NCBI GenBank assembly: GCA_032164245.1 | Contig: JAVMKO010000004.1 | Location: forward strand, 31,287,626 to 31,351,625 | Source: Sternotherus odoratus | Lineage: Eukaryota; Chordata; Testudines; Kinosternidae | Length of the DNA: 64,000 bases | Direction of reading: 5' to 3' | In this document: in pieces, positions 20,788 to 34,129 of the stretch | How positions within the stretch are numbered: position 1 is the first letter of the stretch | How the letters are laid out: each line of letters opens with the position of its first letter | Position numbers and translations under genes: made by a program | The notes under the pieces: model-generated | What the model saw: only the letters and a program-made list of their open reading frames with translations | Databases searched by the model: none | What the model was told of the DNA's origin: nothing

Positions 20788-22460
20788 GGAAATATATAAT
20801 GAAAATACCAAAGAGCAGTTCTTCACCCTCCACAAGAATCTTTTTTGGACTAATTCACATTTTCCTTTACAAACACAGACTTCTGGACTTCACAGCTTTA
20901 CTTCACTCCTTGGCATAAATTGAGATCAACCCAATCCAGTGGTGATTTTGTAATATTGAAAATGTAATATACTACACCCCTAAATGTCAACATGAATTCT
21001 GTTCCTGACCTTTGATTCAGGTACTTCATCCTGATCTACTTAATGTGAAAAGTGCCTTAAATCTCTCATGAAAGCTTTTCCTAATATTAAATTAAGTGAA
21101 GATATCTCAAATGCTTTAGCAGCTGATTTTCCCTAAAGATGAAAATCCAAAGTAAGCCAACTTAATTAAGAATTAATTCCTTTTAAACCACAGCCTGAAT
21201 TGTTCATTTCTACTTCAGTCCCTGATCAATTATTTGTGTCATGAAATTATCTACCAGACATGGGTGAAAATTAATTAAGATGACAAAAAGTAATTTCACA
21301 TATCTTGTCAGATTCCACCCTATTTCTACGTGTTAATAAAATGTATTAGCTTCTTTATAATGCTATCTGTTATAACTTCTCTATTTCTTTATGTAGACAA
21401 AGATTACCAACTTCTTTATTATAACACCAACTATTTCTTTATTATAACACCATCTATTTCTTACTATCTGGCACCTAAGGATGAGGTTTTAAAGGACACC
21501 CTATGGAATTCCTCCCACAGGCAGCTGCTTAGTTAGCTGCTGAAAAGGTGCAGAAAACCTTATAAGATTCAACATCACCTTGTTAAAAAAAATAATCAAA
21601 AATCCCATAGCAAGCAAGCTTATTGCCCCTGAACAAGAAGGAACCTTTTCAACCAACTACTGGTTATTTTCATTTTGGAAAACAAACATGGTATTTTGGC
21701 AGCAGAATATATCAGGAAATCTGGCAAACCATCTTGGAAAATATTCACCACAGAAGGCTCTGGAACTAAGCTTGTAGCTCCACAAGTGAGAGTATGGAAA
21801 GATCACAACAGTGATTATGCTTCTAGTATTTTAACAAATATTTTCCTCCTTAGCTTGTTACAAACCAATGTAATCTGATGCAAGTACTTGCAAAAAGGAG
21901 ACAGAGTGTAGGGAATCAGATTTTTTCTCATAACTGAGAAAGGAGGCAATATTACTGGGCAAAAAAACAAACAACAACATATGAAGCTGTTCTTTATATT
22001 AAGTGTTTTTACTGAAAAATATGCTGAAAATACTAACAGAATGTTCAACATATGTAACTTGAAGGAAAAGATCTTGTAGGGGGATCTGGGGCTTTTCCCC
22101 TCCAGCAGTGTTTTTTAAAGTTTCTACCATCTGGCACAATCTGATCCACTATAAAGGTAAGAAAACTGCTGAGGGGATGGGGGGGGGGGGGGGTTCTCTC
22201 TCTGAATATTTATAATTTCCAGGATAATTTAGCAGTCCACAGAGTAGGGTCAATGCCATCACAGGCAAGAAAAACATCCCAAACTTCTCTCCAGCATGGT
22301 GGCAGATTTTTAACAAGAGATCTATGGAAACCCAAAGAGTCCCTTTCATGATTTTTCCATTCTTGAGTGGCTCTCTCTGACAAATATATGCATCTAGTAA
22401 CTAGTAATAAGAAACTACAGCACAGTCAAGATATTAGGGCATGACTCATACAGGTTTGAA
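20788..22460. other. Unassigned 1.7-kb stretch with minor repeats
   Basis: A 24-bp unit 'ctttattataacacca...ctatt' is duplicated in tandem at about 21414-21465. A run of 15 G lies at 22179-22193. Short frames in this region have no motifs. Confidence 0.45.
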
Positions 22461-22676
22461 GAAAAGGACCACAATTTTCAAAAGCCGGGGCCTTAAGCTA
22501 GGCACCTAAATCCATATTTAAGCAGATAAAAATTATATTTTAAAGTGCCTAAATTATTTAGTAGCACAAGTCCTATTGAAGTCACTTAATCACTTAAGCA
22601 TTTTGGGCAATCCAGTCTTTAGATGTCTGAATATGGATTTAGGCCCCTAATTTTAGGCTCCTATTCTTGAATATTT
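22461..22676. repeat. Foldback MITE-like element
   Basis: The left part reads 'aattttcaaaagcc' and 'ggcacctaaatccatattta'. The right part reads back as its imperfect complement ('aatatggatttaggcccctaa', 'aggctcctattcttgaat'). Arms are about 55 bp with gaps. Similar palindromic repeats are common in reptiles. Confidence 0.6.
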
Positions 22677-25600
22677 TGCTTATCTGTCATTTTTGCAGCT
22701 CATATGAATGCAGAACTCATGTATAAGCTGAGTTTTTAGGACTATATCATCAGTCTGGAAGCCGTAACAAGTTCAGCATTTAGACAACCTGCCCATTGGT
22801 GCTATAGCGCAACCACTGCTAGTGTTGGTGAGAATATTTTTCTAAAATTGCACAATGCAGATATGGCCAAAAAAGCATACAAACATGGAAGGCTAATTAG
22901 AGGAACTCATGTTCACAAAACAAACAGATAGTAAAAGTATTGATACAGAGAGGCATACATGTTGTTTTGTTCTCAATATTAAATTAATTTTCACTGTTCA
23001 AATATTAGATTTTTGCTGTATGTATTTCTATGTGGTATAGCAACAACACTATTTTAAAATAATACTGTTTGAGAAGACATCCAAGGCAAGGAATATCTTT
23101 ACTGAATATGAAGGTTGACATCCTGGACTCCTATCCGAGTTTTGCCTCCATTGACTGCAGTGGACAATTTCACCCCAGATGTCCAAACCTAACAAGCTAT
23201 ACCTGGGTGTGGCTCATGACAAGAGGTTCTGCTAGGACTTGTCATGTTCTAAGGCCTCAAGAATTCAAGTCCAACCTTACCCATGAATGCAGTCTTAATA
23301 GAGTCAAAGAGGCTCTGAAATGATACAGAGTCCTGTCCATTCAAGATAAGGTCTTTGGCCCCCAAACCCACATGCAGAAATGAGGTACTCAGTATCAGCA
23401 GCTTCTTATTTTTGTCCAGCAGAGGGAAAAATGATTTGCTGAAAATATTTTATAAAATTCTTCAAAAGCTGACACTTCTACTCACAGGAATTGGTTCTGT
23501 AGAAATAGTCACTATTTTAGCTGCTTTATAAACATAAAAATAACTGCCAAAAACATTGATAATTATCTCCAAAGGACCAAAAACAGGAAAGACAGATAGG
23601 AGAAGGACTTTCTGAAAATATTTTCTTAATGGTGAGGGCTTGAAAAATGTGCCTGACATGCTAACACAAGGACTGAGTCTACTTTCCAAGGTGGAAAAAT
23701 AACTGCACTACTGTGCTCTTTTCCAACTCACACTTCTTCCTGTCCCTGGTCACATGATTTGATTCATATTACGTTTCAGGGAATAAAGTGACCACCTAGG
23801 AAGGAATTACCCTCGGCCCACTGTTGAGCACTGTACAAATAGCTGTGTTAATAGAATGATTGTCAGAAAACAAATTAACAAAGAAGAATGAAGTTGATAT
23901 TTTTCATGAGTAATTTTTACCCAAATAAGAAGTCCCATTGTCACATGATTAGCTCTTGAAAAGTCCCATAAAATCGATGGGCTTTATTGTGTGAGTAAGG
24001 ATTACTTACATGGGTAAAGGCTGAAGAACTTGTTCCTGAGTAGTTAATTTTAACAAAATTAACATTTCATGTGGGAATTTCAAGCTGAATAGATATGATC
24101 TTAATCTGAATAAAATTGAAAATGTTATCTCATAGTTATTTTTATCAAACTACTGTGAAATGTGCACATCTTTTTACATAAGTGAAGCTGTCATTAGCTT
24201 ATGAGAACTAGGCACAACAAATGTTCTTATGTTTTCACAGCAATTTTTTTAAAAACCTAATAGCCATGCTTCAATTATATTACCTCTAGGCTCTATGCAA
24301 TCTTTATCTTGAATGAATATCAACCTAAGTACAATGTTTATCTATTTATGCTCAACATTTTTAGTTTATGTAATTTGGTAAATGTATGTCACATTAATAT
24401 GGACAGTTCCAATCCTGCTTTTAGTGAAGTCAGAGAAAAAAATAACCATTTATTTCAACAGTACTTAAATTGCATTGATTAATGTATTCTGGTCATAGTA
24501 GGTATGCAGAATATTGAACGTTACAATTTATCAGAAACTTAATGGTATATACATAAAAAATAAGTGTGTCTACTTAAATTTTAGATACACCTAAGTAAGC
24601 AAAGGTCAGATCCTCCCCTGACCTAAATAGACAAACATCAGCTGAGGATCTGAGCATTTGCCATTACTGCTTTAGGTAGTCATTGTATGTATAGTTCACA
24701 ATCACTAACCCAATTTATATTTTTGCTTGGCACTGTAATTTTTGCAGTAACATGGAATTACCCTTTAAACCACGGCAATTAAGGTTATACCCTTTAATAA
24801 GTTCTTTCTCTTACCATCACGTCCTTGCAATACATCTTCATTCCCTCCTTCTCCCAAAAGATGTCATCTATGCACACAAGAATGTACCTATCCAAGGACA
24901 ATGTGAGCTTTTTCCCTGACAGGAAAGAGATGACATCTATAACGATCAGCTTATGCAGCCAAAAGTTCAATTCTTTTGCCAAATACAATTTGCAGAATCA
25001 CATCATGAAGTCCCAAATCTCAAATAACAGTAGCATGTAAAATAACTCCAGAAATGCTAATAAGACTGATTAACGTGAAATGGTTAATCTGGAAAATTGG
25101 CCAGTCTACTCCAGCCAGTGGACCCATTACAATTTCTGAAGCTTTGGTAATAAAAAGTAAAAGAGAATGGTGATTTAAACAATAGTCCTTAAGGCTTAAG
25201 TTGTTATACGTGTGCAGTGGAAAGCCTTTTACATGGACACTAAGCAAACTGTCCTCACTGGCTTTATGAAAACTAGCCATGACAAACATTGTAATCCACA
25301 CACTATCTGTCCAAAATGTCTCAGTGCCATAGACCCATATTTAAACATTTTAAAATATTTTCCATAAATAGTGCATATTTACCCCTTCCTTTACTGATAA
25401 GACTTGGAATTTTACTTTTGCCAGTTGTGGTCTCCGTGTTATACTGAAATCTACAGGATTCTAGGATTGCAATAATATCCTGTCCAACTGTGAATACTGG
25501 TTGTTCATCAACACCAGGACCACAGGATCAGTTCTAGATCCACCAATGGGTTGATCTCTTTTCATTTCAGGTAGACAGTACAATACAAATTGTGATGTCT

Positions 25601-25719
25601 CCACATTGCATTTTGGGAGTCTTAGAAATGTCTATTGTATCCATTGTACAAATACTAAACAGAAACAACAATGCTTGTCATACAAATTAAGGTCAAAAGA
25701 CCAATCAGTCTTCAGACAT
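22677..25719. other. Unassigned 3-kb stretch
   Basis: No gene or confident repeat. 'aaggtcagatcctcccctgacctaaat' at about 24602-24630 may be a scrap of an old palindromic repeat. Frames at 24794-25301 have no motifs. Confidence 0.4.
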
Positions 25720-25727
25720 GTCTAGGA

Positions 25728-25854
25728 CAGTGATTTCCAACCTATGGTATGTGGACCCTTACAGTCTGTAGACTATGCCTAATATTTCCAAAGGGGTCTG
25801 CACCTCCATTCCAAAAATTGTAGGGATCCGTAAATGAAAATAATAAAACCACTG
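25728..25854. mobile_element. Short hAT-type MITE, 127 bp
   Basis: Starts CAGTGATTTCCAACC and ends AAAACCACTG. Flanks gtctagga (25720-25727) and gtctggga (25855-25862) agree at 7 of 8, a typical hAT duplication. Non-coding. Confidence 0.8.
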
Positions 25855-25862
25855 GTCTGGGA

Positions 25863-26834
25863 AATCTGACCACAGAGTTCATGGTTTAGGATTTTGACCC
25901 TGCCTGATAACTAATTGTGTTTTGAGGGAGGAAGGACATGTTTTGAAATAAATCCTTAATAGCACATGTAACCATTACAGTAAGTAACTGATCTTTATTA
26001 AAGTGAATTTGACATATAATCCATATGTCCCCATTTTCAGTTAGCTATATGCTAACTATGCATGGCATAGTATGATCTCTAAACTCGGTATATGATGTCA
26101 TGATCAATCTCTCCATTACTAGATCAGGTAGAAATTAAACAGGCAATTTAGAAGAAGAATCCAGATTTTCAATGGCAATATTTGAAAAGAAAAACACAAC
26201 TGTATTCATGTTGCAAATTGATTAAAATAACCAATAAAAATGTAAAGTCTGCTCACATACTGAAAATCAAGAGTAATGGTTAAGGTACAAAATAGTTAGC
26301 TATAATGAGACAAAACAAATTACAAGCAGTTTGGAGTATCATTTAGGAGTATACAAAAGATACTGTAGCAAATCTGCAGCCACCTAATTCATAATGGAGG
26401 TCACTATTCAGCACACTAATGCCCTGATCCAAAATCTATTGACATCAGTATGACCCTTTCTATTGACTTCAATCAGGCCCTATGGCCATTTGGAACTTCA
26501 TGACAGTAGCAGTGATAAAACTCTGGTCCCTTTGCTCCAGAATGTAGGGCTAGTAATATAGGGGAAATCTCCATTCGCTATTGGCATTAGGGACCTATGA
26601 CTAAAAGTTTAGTAGTTTGGAATCCATCAAATAGAAAAGAGTGGTACATACACATTTACACTAACCTACAGCAGGTTTAAAATGATGAAAAAAATATGAA
26701 ACATATGAATTTGAAATAAAAGTGGCCAGCTCTGTACATAGGACAAAAAATGGAAGAAGTTTTAACTACCCTCTACCCAAAACTATAAAAAAAATGTTCA
26801 AAGCATGATGACCAGTTCTACACTAATCAGCTTA
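25863..26834. other. Unassigned sequence
   Basis: Nothing definite. 'gccctgatccaaaatctattgacatca...' at about 26421-26480 ('gacttcaatcaggccc') looks like an old sauropsid palindromic repeat. Confidence 0.35.
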
Positions 26835-26955
26835 ATGATCCAAGGTGGTATATTTATAAGCTCTTTGGGGCTGGGGTCCTCTTTTTCTTATTTATACAGG
26901 GACTACCATAGTAGAAATAATAAAGTAGTTAATAATTTGTTATTAAATATAAATA
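26835..26955 (+). repeat. Old L2-type LINE tail
   Basis: 'ataagctctttggggctggg' followed by 'tatttatacagggactacca' and 'aataataaagtagt' follows the order of L2-like 3' ends. Diverged. Confidence 0.45.
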
Positions 26956-29286
26956 TACAGCATGTATATTTGGGACTGCTTTGTAAATAATGATATTGAA
27001 TTAATCTAATGCAGCTCAAAGTTAACACATGCACATCCTTCTCCTTCAGAGGAAGCAATCTGTTGCAATCCCTACACCAAGCAGGAACTGTGCTAGGACT
27101 TTTCTTCTCAAGCCTATTTTCACCTTGAAAATCCCCTAAAGTTTCTTGAACAATTTAAATGATACTCCAATATCACCCTTAGCTCTGCTTAGCTGCTTCC
27201 TCCTCCTGCAGGTACAGGAACACTGTGGGCATGGTGGGGAGTTAAACCATGGAAAATTTACAACTCTCTCCTGGCTCTTTCCATGTCCTGGGCTCCTACT
27301 GTTCCTGAGAGTCTAGTTGCTTTTCAAAAATTTCCATAATCTGCTGATTTTACTGCTGCTTCCCTGACACGTGACGTGTAGCAGACCTCGCTTCCCTCAG
27401 TTCACACTGCGGTATACAGCAGGCATCTCTCCCGTCTCCCTAGCATTGGTCTTACACTGCAGCACTGTGTCCCTGGCTCCATCTCCCCATTCACAGCCAA
27501 TCTTACACTTCAGAAAAGTAAAATGAGCCCCCAAAAGTGCTAGAGTGGAATATGAATCTCCGAGGCAAACTACTTCCGAGACAGTGAAATGAAGAGAAGA
27601 AGAAAATAATCCTCCACCAGAAAGCAAAAAAAGCTCTAGGCAGGGCTCCTTGTCACCAGCTGGATGGGAACTGCTCCCCTCTGCAGTCTTCCTAATTTTT
27701 GTACCAGGAATAAAAGGGAGAGAGAGAGAGACTTTTGCATGCAGCAGCTATGGTAACTGCACCCTTTCTAGCATAACCCCTTTTCTTCACAGAGCCCATT
27801 TGAAAAGACTCAGACAGCTTTCCATTCAATGTGATTAGCAACGCATCTCACCCTGACTCAACAATTACACTAGGACACATTGAGAGAGAAAAACTTGTTC
27901 TCTGCTCTCAAACCCTACACCAGCTGCTCAATACAGTGCCCTCTGCCCACCCCCTTCAGACTGTTGTTTCTTTCAGCATGTCTGTGTTTTAGGCAAGGTA
28001 ATTACTGTAACTTCTGAAAGACATGTCGGTGCCTGCACCCACACATACATAAATATTCACAGCCTTTAGACAGACTGGAAGGGTAGTTCCTTGTTAGCTG
28101 TTATTTAAGCCCTGGGAATGACGCAATGTAGAATACCATGTGGAAGCCATAGTCTGATACCACTTATACCAGTGTAAATCTGGACCAACTTCATCAAATT
28201 AAATTGAGTTATATCTGTGGTACAAGTAACAGCAAAATTTGGAGGACGTTACATATGAGTATATTTTGTCCAAAGGATATTCAGAGATAATGCATTCTTC
28301 TCACACCCATGTGATTGATTAGGTACTTCCCAAGGATCTTCTGGGTCTGTCATGGTGCTGTTGCACCATTTGCTTTCAGATTTAGACAGCTTCTTAGCAG
28401 ATCTATAAAAGTCACTTGCTGCTACCAGGAGAGACAGCTAAAGATGTCCCCTGAATAATGGAGAGCCTTCAGTCATTTGAAAGAGTGAAGTAGTGATTCA
28501 AGATTGATACATAACTAAGAGAGAGAGGGCCTGCAATTAATCTAATGCTTTTCCAATTCACGGAAGCTTTTTGTTTCTGGGCTACTCATGAATATGTAAA
28601 TACTCTAAAATTACACATCTTTTTCTTTACATTACAGGTAAAACAGAAACAAAATGGGATATATATTTGTAAGGAAAAATACAAATGGAATATGAAAGCT
28701 TTTTTGCAGTATCAGCTGCAGTTCTACTGTTTTACTGGCTGTTATTTGTTGATACTGTAGATACCCCTGATGTAGATTTTTAGCAAAAAACAAGTCTATC
28801 ATGCATGGATTTCATCATTAGTTATGTCTGAACAGAAGCCATCTTACATAGTTGAAAGGTTTTTTGAACTGGTGGCTGGACTTGAGTAAGGATTTTTTTT
28901 TTAGTGGAATGAATGCTAGTTTTAGGGGCAGAGTGCTCTTGAGAGTATGATGCTAGAAAAATAGTTAGCAACAAAAGTACCTTAGCCACAAGCATCATGG
29001 TGCATAGGAGAAAAAGGCAGAATTTAAATCAGAAAGGAAATTCTAGAATCTGGGAAAATGCTTGCTATATTATATCAGAAAATTAGTGGGAATACTGTGC
29101 GATTAATTAACTTTATGAAAGATGCAAATTTATCTATTGGAGGGGCAAGGGCTTAATCCAAAAAACAGATATATAATGGGATAGTGGATAACAAAATGCA
29201 ATAATGCTGATACAGACTTAGGGTTGACACTGGACAAGTAAAGAGATAGGGAAGAAGGCAGAGAAGCAATTGTGGTAGCATAGAGG
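26956..29286. other. Unassigned 2.3-kb stretch, partly GC-richer
   Basis: The part at 27180-28000 is richer in GC and less repeat-like than its neighbours. It holds a near-palindrome ACACGTGACGTGT (27367-27379) that combines CACGTG and TGACGT elements. No exon could be defined. The frame at 27397-27627 (minus) has no motif. Confidence 0.35.
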
Positions 29287-29354
29287 AGCTTAGCTTGTCA
29301 AACAGCTAACAGGGGCAAGCCAAACTGATGCAAGTCAGATTTAAATATACACAC
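29287..29354 (+). repeat. 68-bp segment identical to 31662-31729 (copy A)
   Basis: From 'agcttagcttgtcaaacagc' to 'aaatatacacac' every base matches the second copy. Sequence on either side is unrelated. The other copy sits inside a MITE, so this one looks like a transplanted internal piece. Confidence 0.9.
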
Positions 29355-30154
29355 ACATTGCAACAACTGAAGTAGCTCAACACAACAACACCACTCTTTT
29401 TGTTAAGCTAGTGCAACTGCTGTATGTTCGTTAAGCCCCCAGAGAAAACTTGATTATTGCACTGAGAGTGCTCTCCTGCACGCTGCCACCAAGTTGTCTT
29501 CAACATCTAACACTCCTTATGCTTTTGTTACTACCCCTTCAGTGGAAGTTCATATCTGGAAGAGGGAATCCCTAAAATCTGAAATCTGGTCTAAGGTGCC
29601 AGATTGTCTTGAGTGGCCTCTGACCCTAGCATAGAGTTTGACAAAAAGATGTTTGTATATAGTCATTTTTACCTGGCTCTTGGCTAAAACAAATTTTGAG
29701 CAGTAGAGCTGTTTTAGTCAGACTACAAAGTAATCACATTCCGTAAAATAATGTCACGTCTCAAATTTTTGACAGGAAAAGTTTCTGGATTGCACATCCT
29801 GAAATGGGCTAAGACTAAACAGGGCATCCTAGGAAACTAGACAGGCTAGAATAAAAGATCTGCTCCATGGGGTAGTTTTTGCAGGCTGGAAACACTGTAT
29901 AGACACCTCCTGAAGAGCTGCAGCATATCCCTAGGTGAACATAATCTTCGTATACTCCTAAAACTTTGGTCACCCTACATTGCCTTGGGCAGTGAAAAAT
30001 TTCAGTTCCTGTGCATCTTAGTTAGGTCAACCAAATTTCCACAGTATATGCAGCTGGGTTGATGGAAGAATTGCATTGATTTACCTATCATCTCTCAAAG
30101 GAGAGGATTTACTACATCAATGGAAGAAAAATAACACATCCTTCTGTTGCTATA
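29355..30154. other. Unassigned sequence
   Basis: Nothing recognisable. Confidence 0.4.
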
Positions 30155-30240
30155 ATGTCTAAACTACAGTGCTACAGCAGTGTAGTTGAAGTGCTGCAAC
30201 TGTGCCACTATAGCACTTGTAGTGTAGACATACCTTTAGG
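30155..30240. mobile_element. Small TIR MITE
   Basis: 'aatgtctaaactacagtgct' at the left and 'agcacttgtagtgtagacat' at the right are inverted repeats typical of reptile 'GTCTACACT' MITEs. About 85 bp, non-coding. Confidence 0.6.
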
Positions 30241-30525
30241 TTAAGATACTAGGCAGTAATTCAAGAGATCTGAGTTTGGTGTCTGAGTCTACTACAAACT
30301 TCCTGTGTGACCTTAGACAAAGCCCATTGGAGCCTGCTCCAAAACCCATTGAAGTCAATGGCAGATTTTCTACTGGATTTCAATGGGCTGCAGAGCAGGC
30401 CTCTAAATTTCTCTGTGCCTCAGTTCTGCAACTGTAAAATAGGGATAATAATAGTTCATCCACATTTTGCAGAGGAGTTGTGAAAATAATTCACTAATGA
30501 CTATGAAGTGTTCATATCTGTGGTG
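30241..30525 (+). repeat. MIR SINE split by a palindromic repeat
   Basis: 'cctgtgtgaccttagacaaa' (about 30302) and 'tttctctgtgcctcagttct' then 'aactgtaaaatagggataat' (from about 30407) are two parts of one MIR. Between them lies a hairpin element with arms 'cctgctccaaaacccattgaa' and 'ttcaatgggctgcagagcagg'. It appears to have inserted into the MIR. Confidence 0.65.
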
Positions 30526-31628
30526 AGAAATGCTACTGAAAAGCCTATAAATAAAACATTATGGCATAAAATTAAGTCCCATAATTTCTCTCATCAGGAC
30601 AGGTAGAATATAACATGCTCATATTGACCTTCAAGCAGCAGGATTTCAAGGGCTAAGAGAAAGAAAAAGCATAACTAATTTTTGGAGATTATATATACTT
30701 TTTTCATGTGAGAAACTCCATTCTTTCTTAATTGAGTTTCTTGTCTCTCTAGCTGCAGAAGTAGGAAAAAAGGAACTTCATCCCATTCCCACTGGGGATC
30801 TAGAAACTTTTGCTTCATATCCTATCACCATCTCAAATCCATTTCCTCGTTCAAAGTCTTACTATGCAATTACAGTCCCTTAAAATGGAATTAAGATTGA
30901 CAATGTGTTTATGATCAAACCTATTATAAGTTTAATTGGAGTTTTCAATAGGAGACAAGTGAACAACATTATTTTTTTCCTACTATGTTATCAGTCTGCT
31001 GTCTTGTTTGAGTACATAAATTGTACTGCAATAAATAAGTAGTTTTATAAGAAACAAACATGCAAATTAGGTCAGATCCTCATCTGATATAAATCAGCAG
31101 TCACACTAAAGTCAAGAATCTAGAACAATTTGCACCAGCTGAATTATTTATGTCAGCCCTGCTTAAGGGTTTTGTACTGTCATCCATAATGTTTGAAAAC
31201 CTTCCAGGAATGGTGTATTTGAGGGGAGGAGAATTAACGTAGTAACACCCCTGATGTGCTTCATAGAATGTTTAGTTATAACTAATGCCGTGCACCATTC
31301 TTTCAGAGATGCTCATTATTGGTATTACAAATAACATTAAATATGAGTAACTGGTAACTGTCTATAGGTATAAACCCGAGAGTGAAAACAAATGAATACA
31401 AGCTGAAAAGAAATGTGTATTACTTATTCATATAAATAATCATTAATGTAAAGTTTTAGGCAGTATACAAAACAAAAATGGAGACAATCCCTTCTTAAAA
31501 GACAGATATGGAAAAGACAGGTAGCACTGCTAATTATTGGTATATTTACATGTTTGTCTAGTTGTTGGATTTTGTTTTTACAGGCATTGTGGCAGAAGTA
31601 AGCCTAGAGCTCTTTACTAAAGATTTCT
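30526..31628. other. Unassigned 1.1-kb stretch
   Basis: A weak palindromic-repeat scrap ('ggtcagatcctcatctgata', about 31071) only. Confidence 0.4.
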
Positions 31629-31762
31629 AACATGTCTACACAGCCTCACAGCGTGCACTAAAGCTTAGCTTGTCAAACAGCTAACAGGGGCAAGCCAAAC
31701 TGATGCAAGTCAGATTTAAATATACACACGCATATATGCTATAACTGCCCCATGTAGACCCT
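31629..31762. mobile_element. MITE holding the 68-bp repeat (copy B)
   Basis: 'acatgtctacacag' at the left and 'ccatgtagaccctg' at the right are inverted ends of the 'GTCTACACT' type. The 68-bp segment at 31662-31729 is its interior and matches 29287-29354 perfectly. Confidence 0.55.
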
Positions 31763-32079
31763 GCTAGCTTGAACTATGTACCTTTCTAAATCTCAATGAT
31801 AATTAACCCCTAAATATTTTGGGAAGTGGGCCCTATGGTGCAGTCACATATGTCAACAATTCCCATTGAAGTATATAGAATTTGTTTATATGTAATCGTT
31901 GCCTAATCAACCCCTTGCAGTTTCCATTCAATATTGAATCTATGAAACACAGATTTAATACACAAAAAGCAGCAGATCTTTGATTTTTCTCCTCTTTATG
32001 CTATGTACTGAAGCGGACTTAAGTTGTTTCATTCATTAAGAGATGGTTGATATTTTCAGTCAGCTTAGTGATATATAGC
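31763..32079. other. Unassigned sequence
   Basis: Nothing recognisable. Confidence 0.4.
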
Positions 32080-32087
32080 CTTATCAG

Positions 32088-32829
32088 TAGGGCCTTACCG
32101 AATTCACGGCAATGAAAAATGCATCACAGACCGTGAAATCTGGTCTCCTCCTGTGAAATCTGGTGTTTTGTGTGCTTTTACACTATACTATACAGATTTC
32201 AGGGGGGAAAATCACCATTTCTCAAATTGGGGGTCCTGACCCAAAAGGGAATTGCAGGGGGTCACAAGGTTATTCTAGAGGGGATGGAGATGTCACTGTA
32301 CTGCCAGCCTTACTTCTGAGGTGGGCAGCTGGAGAATGGCAACTGTTATCCAGGTGCCCAGCTCTGAAGGCGGTGCCCACTCGCAGAAGTACAGAAGTAA
32401 TACTATACCAATGCACCCTTACTTCTATACTGCTGCCTTCAGAGCTGGGTGGCTGGAGAGTGGCTGACTGAGGGACCAGCTTTGCAGGCAGCAGTGCAGA
32501 AGTCAGGGTGGCAATATCATACCATGCCATCCTTACTCTGTGCTGCTGCTGGTGGCGGCTCTGCTCTCAGCAGCTGCTGTTCTCGAGCTGCCCAGTTCTG
32601 AAGGCAGTGCTGTCACCAACAGCAGCAGTACAGAAGTAGGGGTAGCAGTATTGCAGCCCCTCTTACAATAACCTTGTTCCCCCCAACTCTTTTTTTGGGT
32701 CAAGACCCCCTTCAATTAAAATATTGTGACATTTCAGATTTAAATAGCTGCAATCATGACATTTATGATTTTTTAAATCCTATGACTGTGAAATTGATCA
32801 AAACGGACTGAGAATTTGGTAGGGCCCTA
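32088..32829. mobile_element. hAT-like TIR element, 742 bp, with GC-rich interior
   Basis: Starts TAGGGCCTTACCGAATTC and ends GAATTTGGTAGGGCCCTA, inverted ends of about 18 bp. Flanks cttatcag (32080-32087) and ctcagcag (32830-32837) agree at 6 of 8. The interior has repeated and inverted segments ('cccagctctgaaggc', 'gccttcagagctgggt', 'cagtacagaagta'), which is the source of spurious frames on both strands. I recognise it as a common turtle repeat. No transposase. Confidence 0.75.
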
Positions 32830-32837
32830 CTCAGCAG

Positions 32838-33540
32838 ATACATACAAAGCATGTTTAGCTTTTTATTCAAGGTGACACATCTGATGGTTTCTCTCATTCT
32901 AGTTTTAATGGCAAGGGACATGGCAAAAGTAAAGGGACAAAAGCAACCCTTCTCATATCCCTCTTTGAAAGCAGAACATAATTGTTAGCAACCCCATTCC
33001 TCTGCAAGTAGGCAGAAAGATGGTTATATAATACAAATATTTGCTTAATAAAAGGAGCCTACAAACCCAAACTATTTTTAATTATGTCTCTCATCATGAT
33101 CCAAACTAAGCATTCTAGCACCCAAGGGTAAGTCATGCTATCAGATCTTCTAACTGACTAATTCAGCCAAAGCTAAATCCAGAGACTTAGACTCCAACCT
33201 GATGGGATTGGAATTTTCACAAGGGATACTGGGAGAAAAGGAATCCTGCCCCTCAGGTCATGGAAAGCCTGTTGAGCTTCCCCTTAGAAGCCACTTCAGC
33301 TCATTAGCTCATTAGCTCATTAGCTGAAGTAGCTCGATGACTCTCTGTCGCAGACTGGTAGGGTTCTTCTGTTGACCCATCCTTTTAGCAGGTGTTAGTA
33401 TCCACAAAAAGAATGTAATTGGTTCATGCTGCCTCAATGTGGTAGCTCAACTGGTGTCTAGGATAGGGGAGACTTTATGGAGATTTCTGGATTTGTTTTT
33501 AACCAAGTTACTGTCATGACCAAATTGCTTGAAGATCAAT
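32838..33540. other. Unassigned sequence with an 8-bp tandem
   Basis: At about 33299-33332 'gctcatta' is repeated three times between two inverted 'cttcagct/agctgaag' copies. The rest is unassigned. Confidence 0.5.
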
Positions 33541-33630
33541 ACAGGCTAGAAGGGATCATTTTGATCATCTAGCCTGATCTCCTATATAATATATAAGCCA
33601 TACATTTTTCACCAGGAATACTTCCTGCTT
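33541..33630 (-). mobile_element. CR1 3' terminal fragment
   Basis: 'ggctagaagggatcattttgat' followed by 'catctagcctgatctcctatat' is the reverse complement of a CR1 3' end. Very short, no coding part. Confidence 0.65.
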
Positions 33631-34129
33631 CATTTCCAAGTTCAAGTCCTGTTTCAAGTTCTGGTTGTGGGTTCACTTTTGCCTGGGGAAAATCCTAATT
33701 TCAATCTGATTTGCCTAGATTGCAAATATTTGGCCTACATGCAACTGAGATTTAATTTCTGCATAGTGTTTGGCTTGCAAATGTTACCTTCTCTACGGCT
33801 ACAGATTAAATTAATGCCACAGTTCAATGTATTATTTGTAGAGCTAAAAAAAGGTATTCTCTATTTTTTTTTCTCATTTTTGCTTCCTCTAACAATGGTT
33901 CTGCACTATCAGCTATATATTAAGGCAATGACTCCAAGTATGCTCCCTGCCTCTCTAGAACCATCAGATGCTCCTTTATGGTGAAGTTGATTATAGGGAT
34001 GGAAAGAAAGGTGCTGAGTTACAAAGTAGCTGCTTTCTTAAGCCTGCACCCTTACCTACTTGGTTATGCTTCTTCCCAGTTCTACCACAGACTTCTTGCG
34101 TGGCCATGGGTAAGTCATTTAGATCGTTT
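33631..34129. other. Unassigned sequence
   Basis: A 105-residue frame (33667-33984) is hydrophobic but has no recognised domain or homology. Confidence 0.4.

Noticed and set aside
33667..33984. 105-residue hydrophobic frame
   Set aside because: Composition explains the hydrophobicity. No motif and no gene context.
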